From a virus: DNA of 62,546 nt. The stretch covers positions 1 through 62,546 of the IMG/VR virus record IMGVR_UViG_3300025013_000127. One strand, 5' to 3'. Of this stretch, positions 1 to 7,070 are shown one piece after another. A program made the translations under genes and the position numbers. The notes under the pieces are model-generated. The model did not search any database and had not been told where the DNA came from. It worked only from the letters and a program-made list of their open reading frames with translations. How positions within the stretch are numbered: the stretch's first letter is position 1; each line of letters opens with the position of its first letter.

Positions 1-995
1 TTATATACATGTGAGCTTGCCGTGGACCGTGAGCAGGTTGACGTCAAAATTAAAATCCCTCACCCGCAGTTGCTGGCACTCGAATAGTCGCAGGCCGCAC
101 CCGAACAGCAGGCTCACGAAGAGCCTGTACGGGTGGAGCAACTGATTTAGGATCGCATCAATTTCCTCGCGGGAAAGCACCATTGGTATATACAGCGACT
201 TCTTTGCCCGCGGCACGTCGGTCAGAATGCCGAAATCCTTTTTGAGGGCATGGCGGTACAAAAAGAGGAGCGAGTTGAAGGCCTGATTTTGAGTCGAAGC
301 AGCGACGTGACATTTGACTGCAAGAAAGGTAAGGTAGTCCTTCACATCGGCGGAGGACAAGGTATCGGGTGCTTTGTTCCGAAGAAACCTTTGGAATTGA
401 CGAGACCAGTTGGCATACGTTTCAACGTCTTTCTGGAGTAGTGCCGAACCTTTATCTCTGTGGCCAAGCGCTCCAGTACGGCATCCCACTCAGGGGAGTC
501 TGATTTTTCAGCGTATCCGGCTTCTATGTAGTTGGAGGTGCGAAGAAGTGAAAGTGTGGGCGCGAGTTCTGTTTTGGGAACAGAATGTGTCGCCGTGGAT
601 GCAGATATGGTAGATTCAGCGGGAGATTCTGCCCGGACAAAATCCGAAGTGTTGGCTTGAGCGGGTATAAGTGTTTCGGTGCAACAAGAGGATGCACACG
701 GGCCTTCATGTTTCAGCATCGCAAGATATAGCGATACTGCGTGGGCCGCACGATTTTGCTTTTCCGGTGTCTGATTTTTGTCTCTCAAATTTTCACAGAA
801 TAATCGAACCCGCTCAGACTTCGAATCGGGCAGTGAATACTTTTCACAAAAGTCGAGATAATACCTGAGCCATTGAAGATACTCGGAATGAGACGTTGCC
901 GGAATCCTCGACAACTTTAGATGGCTCACGAATTTTGACAGAAGTGAGTTTGGGATGCCGTCCATTGTTTCGCCTTTGACAAGAATAGAAGACAT
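1..995 (-). pseudogene. intI: Integron integrase (IntI-type tyrosine recombinase), frameshifted and truncated
   Basis: IntI enzymes recombine cassettes at attI and attC. The N-terminal half reads from 995 leftward (MSSILVKGETMDGIPNSL) to KVRHYSRKTLK. The homology then continues one frame over as TYANWSRQFQRF, so one A appears lost from an A run near position 420-422. The catalytic half shows FGCGLRLFECQQLRVRDF (box I region with the catalytic Arg), typical of IntI, but ends at LTVHGKLTCI and a stop at 1-3. The later H-x-x-R and Tyr boxes are absent or lie in another frame outside the window. The protein is longer at the N-terminus than class 1 IntI. As it stands the gene should not make an active recombinase. 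Confidence 0.85.
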
Positions 996-1004
996 CTATA
1001 TAGT
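976..1004 (+). promoter_or_regulatory. Candidate cassette promoter (Pc) overlapping the intI start
   Basis: A TTGACA box at 976-981, a 17-base spacer and TATAGT at 999-1004 form a near-consensus sigma70 promoter. It points rightward into the cassette array and overlaps the first codons of the leftward integrase gene, where integron Pc promoters commonly lie. No transcript evidence is available. Confidence 0.6.
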
Positions 1005-1079
1005 GCGGTCTAATTTACGGCAGCGCAATGCCTTTTCATGAGAGCATCCATCTATTCTAATTGATCAGGAAACGTTTAT

Positions 1080-1111
1080 GGGGGGATGGACAGTTTTCTG
1101 GCCATCCCCCC
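1080..1111. terminator. Strong 10-bp GC-rich hairpin between Pc and the first cassette
   Basis: GGGGGGATGG (1080-1089) is perfectly complementary to CCATCCCCCC (1102-1111) with a 12-base loop. No clear T run follows on either strand, so intrinsic termination is uncertain. The position between the candidate Pc and the first cassette would allow an attenuator-like role. The hairpin itself is certain; the function is not. Confidence 0.45.
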
Positions 1112-1236
1112 GATTGGAACCGTTTTCGGATATTGAGATTCTGACATATCAGCAACTTGCGTCAATGGGGTGTATAAGAATTTTTATTTCGGCGGCGCGC
1201 CGAGGGCGGATGGTGACAATTTCCGGTGAATAACGA

Positions 1237-1243
1237 GTTGGAG
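1237..1243 (+). other. Possible attI/first-cassette junction core
   Basis: GTTGGAG resembles the GTTRRRY core where an attI x attC junction lies. It sits between the integrase pseudogene and the first cassette gene. The rest of 1005-1356 shows no ORF: it holds the candidate promoter tail, the GC hairpin, and a ribosome site (GGAGGAC) just before the GTG at 1357. Confidence 0.3.
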
Positions 1244-1356
1244 GACAAAACCATTCAAAAGGTGGTGGTTGATAAAAGCTATGTGGCTGAATCAACAACT
1301 GGTGACTGGACGTAGCTTAATCACACCCTTCTAAAAGATTTGGATCGGAGGACATC

Positions 1357-2169
1357 GTGGGAAACGAAATTGGGGATGTTGTTGGCGCTGTGGCAGGTAT
1401 CGCAAAGGCAGTTCCTGTTTATCAAGACGCACTGCAACCTGCAGCCAAAGAGCTTGGCAAAGCCTTGGAAACGGTTGTTAAAACTGTCCATATTGCTCTT
1501 GCACCAATCAGTGCACTAGTCTGGGGCTACGACCAGATAAAAGATTTCATCTCAACAAAAGTAGCCGAAAGACTGAAAAATGTTCCCCCGGAGAATATAA
1601 TTTCACCAAAACCAAATATTGCTGGACCTCTGCTCGAATCTCTCCGTTATACTGGGCATGAAACGTCGTTGAGTGATCTTTATGCAAACCTACTTGCTTC
1701 CGCAATGGATAAGGCTACTGCAGCCGGAGCACATCCCGCCTTTGTCGAAATCATTAAACAACTCACTGCAGATGAAGCAAAACTAGTAGGTTTATTTGTA
1801 CATGACATGCCTTTTCCGACAATTAACGTTCGTTGGGATTACAAAAACGAAACTGCTGAAAAACGAGGTGGCCAGGCATTGCTTGTTAATTTTTCGCTGC
1901 TGGGAAAGCAGGCCGGTGTGGAGTACCCTCAATTAACACCAACGTATATAGATAATCTCTGCCGCCTTGGGTTGGCAGACGTACCTGCCATGGTCGAATA
2001 CACTGGAGTGGGCGTTTATGAGCCTCTCGAGATTGCACCTGAAGTTCAGAGTACTAGAGCTCATATTGAAAACAACCCTGAATGGAAATTCACCATCGAG
2101 CGTAGGAGTTTGATCGTTACGCAACTCGGCAAGCAATTTGCGGACTTGTGCGTTAAACTCAAACGCTAG
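1357..2169 (+). CDS. Cassette protein, Abi-alpha (DUF4393) family
   Basis: The 270-aa protein starts at GTG 1357 behind GGAGGAC. The N-terminal third (GDVVGAVAGIAKAVPVYQDA, then LAPISALVWGYDQIKDFI) and the central stretch with DLYANLLASAMD match my memory of the DUF4393/Abi-alpha family, named after a lactococcal abortive-infection protein. No catalytic motif is visible. It is the first gene of the cassette array and is followed by an attC-like site. A phage-defence role is an inference from family and context; biochemical activity is unknown. Confidence 0.7.
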   Translation: MGNEIGDVVGAVAGIAKAVPVYQDALQPAAKELGKALETVVKTVHIALAPISALVWGYDQIKDFISTKVAERLKNVPPENIISPKPNIAGPLLESLRYTGHETSLSDLYANLLASAMDKATAAGAHPAFVEIIKQLTADEAKLVGLFVHDMPFPTINVRWDYKNETAEKRGGQALLVNFSLLGKQAGVEYPQLTPTYIDNLCRLGLADVPAMVEYTGVGVYEPLEIAPEVQSTRAHIENNPEWKFTIERRSLIVTQLGKQFADLCVKLKR

Positions 2170-2172
2170 GGA

Positions 2173-2206
2173 GTGGATGGGGCCGGGTATTAATATATTG
2201 AGAACT
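2173..2206 (+). repeat. 34-nt direct repeat upstream of an attC, copy 1
   Basis: This 34-nt block, containing CCGGGTATT and ATATATTGA, lies between the first cassette stop and its attC. It recurs at 3704-3737 with four mismatches, again just upstream of an attC. The two intervening genes are unrelated, so the block belongs to the cassette tails. Confidence 0.75.
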
Positions 2207-2240
2207 TTGCCAGCCCTTATACTGGACGGACTTTAGAGAT

Positions 2241-2291
2241 CCCAACCAGGAAGTTAGACCGGCCTCGCCGGTCAACTTCCGGCCGTTATGC
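2241..2291 (+). other. attC recombination site 1
   Basis: The site runs from CCCAAC to GTTATGC and folds into a stem made of GAAGTTAGACCGG and CCGGTCAACTTC with a short loop. The imperfect palindrome flanked by AAC and GTT cores is the integron attC layout. It closes the DUF4393 cassette. Confidence 0.8.
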
Positions 2292-2308
2292 AGAATGGAA
2301 GGATGATT

Positions 2309-3094
2309 ATGAGTCTTGGATACGTGATTGCTTTACTCGGTGGATGGTCGGTTATTGCTATCGCTATAGTAACTTTTATCGGGAAACTCGCAAATGAAAA
2401 GGTGCTTTCGAATTGGCGAAGGGCTGAACAAAAAGAACTGGAACAGGTCAGACACGGGCTGCAAGAGAACCGGACATTGCTTGATAAAAGCCTGGCTAGT
2501 CTGACTAGCGGGCAAGATAAACTATATGAACGTCGGGCTGATGCTGCTGACAGGCTATGGGCAGCCGTACTCGAGTTGCGTGAGGACCTTTCAGGGCCTC
2601 CATTCTTCTACAGCATTTTACTTCCTGATGAGTACATGGATGTCCTGGAGAAAGGGAATGCAATTGCTGCATCGGTGTCATCGCTTACCGACCGCCACAT
2701 CATGGAGGCAATCGAGAAAACAAAGAAGATTGAAGCAGATAGACCATATTTAGGCGAAATGTTGTGGCTCCGATTTTTCATTTATCGCGCTTTCCTAAGC
2801 CGTGTGGCTCACTTAATAGTCGATGGAAAAGAGAAAGGTAAAATCATAAGCTGGCGAGAAGATTCAGGGATTCAGCAAATTCTTAGGAATGTCATTGAGA
2901 TAGAGCCGCTAACGAAAGTTCTTGGTGACAAGCCAAACCCATTCTCAATAAATATGATCATCCAAGAAATCGAAAATCAGATATTAAAAGAGATTTCACT
3001 CTCATTGACAGGGAAGCGATCAACACTTGAGAGCCTGGAAATTGCGAAGGACCTTCAAACGGCGGTAGCGGGGCTCAACCCTTTCGGAGCATAA
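2309..3094 (+). CDS. Membrane-anchored cassette protein, unrecognised
   Basis: An ATG at 2309 is preferred over 2288 and 2303 because GGAAGG (2297-2302) is well placed six bases upstream; the 2288 codon falls inside the attC. The 261-aa product has one N-terminal transmembrane helix (LGYVIALLGGWSVIAIAIVT), then a charged, probably coiled-coil stretch, then a helical cytoplasmic domain. This layout is common for integron cassette proteins and for some DUF4760-type proteins, but I cannot assign a family. The stop codon overlaps the next attC. Confidence 0.75.
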   Translation: MSLGYVIALLGGWSVIAIAIVTFIGKLANEKVLSNWRRAEQKELEQVRHGLQENRTLLDKSLASLTSGQDKLYERRADAADRLWAAVLELREDLSGPPFFYSILLPDEYMDVLEKGNAIAASVSSLTDRHIMEAIEKTKKIEADRPYLGEMLWLRFFIYRAFLSRVAHLIVDGKEKGKIISWREDSGIQQILRNVIEIEPLTKVLGDKPNPFSINMIIQEIENQILKEISLSLTGKRSTLESLEIAKDLQTAVAGLNPFGA

Positions 3095-3156
3095 CTACCG
3101 CCACGACCTGGCCGCCCAAACTGCGGGGCGGCAGGTCAGGCGGGCGCCCGTTGGAA
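3091..3156 (+). other. attC recombination site 2
   Basis: The site starts with ATAACTA, overlapping the stop of the preceding gene, and ends with GTTGGAA. In between, GACCTGGCCGCCC pairs with GGGCGGCAGGTC. It is longer than its neighbours but keeps the attC order of elements. Confidence 0.75.
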
Positions 3157-3197
3157 AAAACGGACGACAAAGTCGTGAACTGGTTTGGGAGTTCGAA

Positions 3198-3515
3198 TTG
3201 AGACAAAAGTTTCTGACGAGTATCTTCTTCATCTTATTGATCGTTTCGGTTGTCACTGTCACTAAAGCTGTACTAACCGCTTTTGACATTTACTCATCGA
3301 CAACGTACTCCATTACGTATTTTGCTTTCTTTGGGTGTGCCTTCATTTTCACTAAATATGTGTACCCTAATATGTTCAGGAGAAATCAGTATTTCGCGCT
3401 AATTATTTCAGCTGTTGCAAGTGGTTTATCAATCTGGTGGCTACTGAAAGGGCGCGGGGGGCAGGTCTTGGGAAATCACTTTTTCCGGTTGATCACTTTG
3501 CTGATGGTTGTGTAA
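3198..3515 (+). CDS. Small integral-membrane cassette protein, possibly truncated
   Basis: This hydrophobic protein (about 105 aa, start near 3198) has three predicted transmembrane segments: FLTSIFFILLIVSVV, the TYFAFFGCAFIF region, and YFALIISAVASGLSIWWLL. Its last 20 or so residues overlap, on the other strand, the remnant of a transposase gene. The original C-terminus may therefore have been replaced when that element inserted. No family is recognised. Confidence 0.6.
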   Translation: MRQKFLTSIFFILLIVSVVTVTKAVLTAFDIYSSTTYSITYFAFFGCAFIFTKYVYPNMFRRNQYFALIISAVASGLSIWWLLKGRGGQVLGNHFFRLITLLMVV

Positions 3516-3667
3516 TGCAGGTCAAGAGTTACTGCAATGTCCTTCAGCGAGTAGCCATATTTTATATGTGTTGTTTGAATAATTTGATCCCTCTGCAGCT
3601 TTTCCCTTCCACTCTGCGGTAAAAGCTCGACCAGTGAGGGGCGACGTTCGAGGGGGACAGGCACCAT
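3476..3667 (-). pseudogene. C-terminal fragment of a REP-associated (Y1/RAYT) transposase
   Basis: The leftward 63-aa reading frame contains HIKYGYSLKDIAVTLDLHYT and then TISKVINR. This is the helix-turn-helix tail that ends many RAYT/TnpA-REP proteins. The N-terminal HUH catalytic domain is missing. The flanking GGGACAGGCACC is typical of the borders of such genes. It is an element remnant inserted at the 3' end of a cassette gene. Confidence 0.6.
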
Positions 3668-3703
3668 TTAATATACGGTAGGTCCACCTAAATGGTAAGG
3701 ACC

Positions 3704-3737
3704 GCGGATGGGACCGGGTATTTATATATTGATAACT
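3704..3737 (+). repeat. 34-nt direct repeat upstream of an attC, copy 2
   Basis: Second copy of the block at 2173-2206, with 30 of 34 bases identical. It again lies a few bases upstream of an attC. Confidence 0.75.
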
Positions 3738-3747
3738 CGACGGAGGT

Positions 3748-3798
3748 CCCAACCAGCGGCAGGACCGGCCATCGCCGGTCAGCCTTGAGACGTTGGTC
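3748..3798 (+). other. attC recombination site 3
   Basis: The site runs CCCAAC to GTTGGTC with a core stem of GACCGGC and GCCGGTC. A second small palindrome, CGCGACA/TGTCGCG, follows at 3798-3814, inside the next cassette. Confidence 0.8.
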
Positions 3799-4340
3799 GC
3801 GACACGATGTCGCGTGATTATATGTTCTTGATATCAATAATGTTTCACGGATAACAAGAACCTGAAGTATCCCCTTCAGCGCCCTAAGCGGCGTGCTGGG
3901 TACGCGCTGTGTACTTGGTACGAAGCCCGCTGACAATGTACCGAATTGGGTTCGAATGGCGACAGGAGAACCCCTCCGGATAACTCCATCCGGTTAAGGG
4001 CTAGGGCTGGGCAATATGGTGAAATTAGATGAATGGTCGTTGACGCGCCGTCAGAAGGGAACCACCCTACCGGAGTCAACAGGGTGTAGGCATGTTTCCA
4101 AGTGCTTACATGCGTGGACAGGCTGCAAGTCGCCAACATGCTTGCACGGGATCGTTGAGCCACCGGCGTTCAGACCGCACCTAAGTTGTCCGTCAAGTTA
4201 ATCACGCGGAACGTGGAAATGTCGCCACTCCGCCCTGTCTCGCGATGCAGGGCAAGCCGACCGTAAGGCAGGCAGATGGAGGGGCGAAATTGAGAGGTCG
4301 GAAAAAGCGAATGCCATTTCTGTAACGGGATGGATAGAGC

Positions 4341-5993
4341 ATGAAACATGGCTTAGCGCGAAAACCGGGGAACGTCCTTCCACAACCCCGGCGAAACGGC
4401 GCGCCCACGTCCGACTGGTGTTCCGTTGCGAGATCATTTGGAGAACCTCTGAAGATGGGAAAGCAAATGGCGGCTTCGGCCGGTGCGCCCAGAGACAAGA
4501 CCGGATCATGGGGCAAGATCGATTGGATCAAGGCCCGCCGGGAAGTCAGGAGGCTGCAAATCCGTATCGCGAAGGCTGTGAAGGAAGAAAGGTGGAACAA
4601 GGTGAAGTCCTTGCAACACCTGCTGACCCACTCGTTCCACGCCAAGCTCTTGGCTGTCAAACGAGTGACCTCGAACAAAGGCAAGAAAACCCCTGGCGTC
4701 GACGGTGTTCTCTGGAAGACCGCCAAGGCCAGATGGCTGGCTGTTCGCAGCCTGCGCCGACGTGGCTACCGGCCGCAACCGCTGAAAAGGATTTACATTC
4801 CGAAGAAGAATGGACGGAAAAGACCGCTTTCGATTCCCGCGATGTCTGATCGGGCAATGCAGGCGCTGTACAAGCTGGCACTGACACCGGTGGCGGAGAC
4901 CATGGCCGACGGCAACTCCTACGGGTTCCGGGAAGGCCGCAGATGCGCCGACGCTACCGCGGCAGCTTTCAACGCACTGGGCAAACCGAACTCCGCACCG
5001 TGGGTTCTGGAAGCGGATATTGCGGGTTGTTACGACAACATCTGTCAGAACTGGTTGTTGACAAACATCCCAATGGACCGCGAAATTCTTCGCAAGTGGC
5101 TTGAGGCGGGGTATATCGAAGATGGCATCCTATACCCCTCGCACAAAGGAACTCCGCAAGGTGGGATTATCAGCCCCACGCTCGCGAACATGACACTCGA
5201 CGGATTGGAGCGGGTCATCCGCAATGCAGTCCCCCGGCGGTGTCGTATCAACTTCATTCGCTACGCTGACGACTTCATAGTGACGGGCAAATCACGCCGT
5301 CTCCTGGAAAAGTCCATCAGACCGGCGGTTGAAAGGTTCCTGGCCGATCGCGGGCTCCAGCTAGCACCGGAGAAGACCGCAATCACGCACATAAAGCACG
5401 GCTTCACGTTCCTCGGGCAAACCTATCGCAAGACCGGCAATGTACTGCACATCACCCCGGCCAAGGAGGGAGTCCTCGCCCTCAAACGAAAGGTGGGAAC
5501 GTTAATCCGCAAATACGTCAGCGCGCCATTGCCGATCCTTGTCAGGAAGCTGAACCAAACGCTTCGCGGCTGGGGGAACTACCACCGCCATGTGGTGGCA
5601 GGGGAGACTTTTGTAATTGTCGACAAGTATGTCAAGGAACAACTCAGGCGCATGGTGTACCGCAGACACCAAGGAAAGTCCCGGAGATGGCTGGATCGCC
5701 AATATTGGCGGGTTCCCGGACACGAACGGGCGTTTACGGTCGCCTCTAAAACCGCCAAGGGGGAACTACGCAATTATGAGGTATTCCGCCTCAAGTCCCT
5801 GAGCATACGACGACACGTCAAGATCAAGGCCGACGCCAACCCCTACGTGAAGGAAGAGGGGAGGTACTTTGCACGGCGCAAGCTCAACAAAGAATCTATG
5901 GGCGTAGTGGGCAATTCAGCCCGCGAGCGCAAGGCCATGGTCGCCGACAAAAGAGGTAACAGAGCCGGGGCGTCCAACAAGGGCGTCCTTTGA
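4341..5993 (+). CDS. ltrA: Group II intron reverse transcriptase/maturase
   Basis: The 550-residue frame shows the N-terminal RT region (residues 56-130, with KKTPGVDG at 116-123), the finger motif RPLSIPAMSDRAMQ, GTPQGGIISPTLAN (270-283) and the catalytic YADDF at 308-312. A maturase/thumb region follows, ending with KADANPYVKEEG. No HNH endonuclease domain follows, so mobility would be endonuclease-independent. The protein copies the intron RNA and helps it splice. The first about 38 residues may be intron RNA rather than protein; ATG 4455 is an alternative start. The frame looks intact. Confidence 0.93.
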   Translation: MKHGLARKPGNVLPQPRRNGAPTSDWCSVARSFGEPLKMGKQMAASAGAPRDKTGSWGKIDWIKARREVRRLQIRIAKAVKEERWNKVKSLQHLLTHSFHAKLLAVKRVTSNKGKKTPGVDGVLWKTAKARWLAVRSLRRRGYRPQPLKRIYIPKKNGRKRPLSIPAMSDRAMQALYKLALTPVAETMADGNSYGFREGRRCADATAAAFNALGKPNSAPWVLEADIAGCYDNICQNWLLTNIPMDREILRKWLEAGYIEDGILYPSHKGTPQGGIISPTLANMTLDGLERVIRNAVPRRCRINFIRYADDFIVTGKSRRLLEKSIRPAVERFLADRGLQLAPEKTAITHIKHGFTFLGQTYRKTGNVLHITPAKEGVLALKRKVGTLIRKYVSAPLPILVRKLNQTLRGWGNYHRHVVAGETFVIVDKYVKEQLRRMVYRRHQGKSRRWLDRQYWRVPGHERAFTVASKTAKGELRNYEVFRLKSLSIRRHVKIKADANPYVKEEGRYFARRKLNKESMGVVGNSARERKAMVADKRGNRAGASNKGVL

Positions 5994-6001
5994 GAATGCC
6001 T

Positions 6002-6077
6002 GAGCCGGATGAAGCGAAAGTTTCAAGTCCGGTTCTTAGGGGGGGGCGGGAGCCGCAAGGCTCCCCTCCTACCCGGT
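6002..6077 (+). ncRNA. Group II intron domains V and VI
   Basis: Domain V (6002-6035) begins GAGCCGGATGAAGCGAAAG and ends AAGTCCGGTTC, with the AGC catalytic triad and tetraloop expected of the ribozyme core. Domain VI follows as a GC-rich hairpin (GGGAGCC GCAA GGCTCCC). It has an unpaired A in CTCCTACCC that is the likely branch point. Confidence 0.85.
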
Positions 6078-6101
6078 GCGCATTAAAAAGGAGGAAGATG
6101 C

Positions 6102-6905
6102 ATGAAGGCCATAAAAGTCAGTTCAATTCTTCTCCTTGTTTCACTGATGGTCTCATGTGCTTCGCTTCCTTCATCTTCCGGCCCCCCAGAGCAAGGCGCG
6201 ATCTTGTTCCCCCGCGCCATCGTTGGAATCAAAGATATTGATGTAGCGATCGAATTCGAACAAAACCTCAAGAAACGTTACAACGAAGATCCTCCCGCTG
6301 GTGCGTCATGGTTTGAGGTAATTGATGGTAGCACGCCAGTCCTAATCAGTGCCCCTCACGCTACCACGCCTACGAGAGAAGGAGGCGCCCACCAATTTGC
6401 GGATGCTGGAACGGGGGCGCTAGCAGAGGCGCTAAATCGACTGACGGGTGCGACTGTGATTTACACGACGTACAAGAGCCCATCGGATCCCAATTACTAT
6501 GATAACAATGCCTACAAGGCGAAGTTAGAAGATCTTCTTGCCTCCAAGAAACCGCTGCTAGTTCTTGATCTTCATACCTCCCATTGGCACCGCCCATATG
6601 ACGTTGACTTTGGAACCATGGGCGGACAGTCGCTGATAGGCCAACTCTCTCTATTTCGCCTTCTTGCGGAGGATCTACGGGCCGCCGGGCTCGCCAACTT
6701 CTCCCAGGACTACTTCTCCGCCTCGAAAAACGCGACCGTTACAAAGTGGGTGTCAGCCCGTGGGGTACCCTGCATTCAACTGGAGATCAGTTCCACGTGG
6801 ACGAATACCTCCGGCGAGTTGAATGTCCATCGTTTCGCTCAGTTACTGGAAGCGCTTACAAGATTCGTTCGATATGTCGGCGCCGCCCCAGGCGCCCAAC
6901 AATAG
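6102..6905 (+). CDS. Lipoprotein, N-formylglutamate amidohydrolase-like
   Basis: The 267-aa cassette protein starts at ATG 6102 behind AAGGAGG (6088-6094). A lipobox is clear: SILLLVSLMVSCAS, with Cys19 as the likely lipidated residue. The mature part has PVLISAPHATTPTREG, VLDLHTSHWHRP and a late CIQLEISSTW. These resemble the metal-binding SxPHxx / DxHS / E pattern of FGase-type hydrolases (PF05013), which cleave N-formyl or amide substrates. The true substrate is unknown; lipidation suggests an envelope location. The ribosome site lies just after the group II intron, so splicing would join it to the upstream cassette leader. Confidence 0.65.
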   Translation: MKAIKVSSILLLVSLMVSCASLPSSSGPPEQGAILFPRAIVGIKDIDVAIEFEQNLKKRYNEDPPAGASWFEVIDGSTPVLISAPHATTPTREGGAHQFADAGTGALAEALNRLTGATVIYTTYKSPSDPNYYDNNAYKAKLEDLLASKKPLLVLDLHTSHWHRPYDVDFGTMGGQSLIGQLSLFRLLAEDLRAAGLANFSQDYFSASKNATVTKWVSARGVPCIQLEISSTWTNTSGELNVHRFAQLLEALTRFVRYVGAAPGAQQ

Positions 6906-6991
6906 GGCATAAAGGGGACGTTCCGTTTTCTCTTAAGTGGTTACAAAGAGGACAACGGAGACGTTGAGTCAGAAAATTTGAGGGAGCGTGA

Positions 6992-7043
6992 TCCTAACAA
7001 GGAAGTTTGACCGGCCACGAGTCGGTCAACTCCCGGGTTGGGC
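6992..7043 (+). other. attC recombination site 4
   Basis: TCCTAAC opens the site and GTTGGGC closes it. GAAGTTTGACCGG pairs imperfectly with TCGGTCAACTCCC. It separates the lipoprotein cassette from the next gene. The 6906-6991 stretch before it shows no other feature. Confidence 0.8.
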
Positions 7044-7070
7044 ACAAAGAAAAAAGGAACCATTAGTTGC

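Larger units (their letters stand above)
3894..6077 (+). mobile_element. Group II intron with encoded reverse transcriptase, inside a cassette
   Basis: A 2.2-kb insertion carries a long structured 5' part (about 3894-4340), a reverse transcriptase/maturase ORF, and canonical domain V and VI sequences at 6002-6077. The 5' end is placed at GTGCTGGG and the 3' end near CCTACCCGGT by analogy; both are approximate because the flanking exon cannot be compared here. The intron lies about 95 bases downstream of an attC, not at the attC stem, so it does not look like a group IIC-attC insertion. It interrupts the leader of the lipoprotein cassette. Confidence 0.8.

Noticed and set aside
3748-4000. Group IIC-attC intron
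   Set aside because: The intron is inside an integron, but its 5' end lies about 95 bases past the attC and it reads in the cassette direction. Group IIC-attC introns insert at the attC stem.
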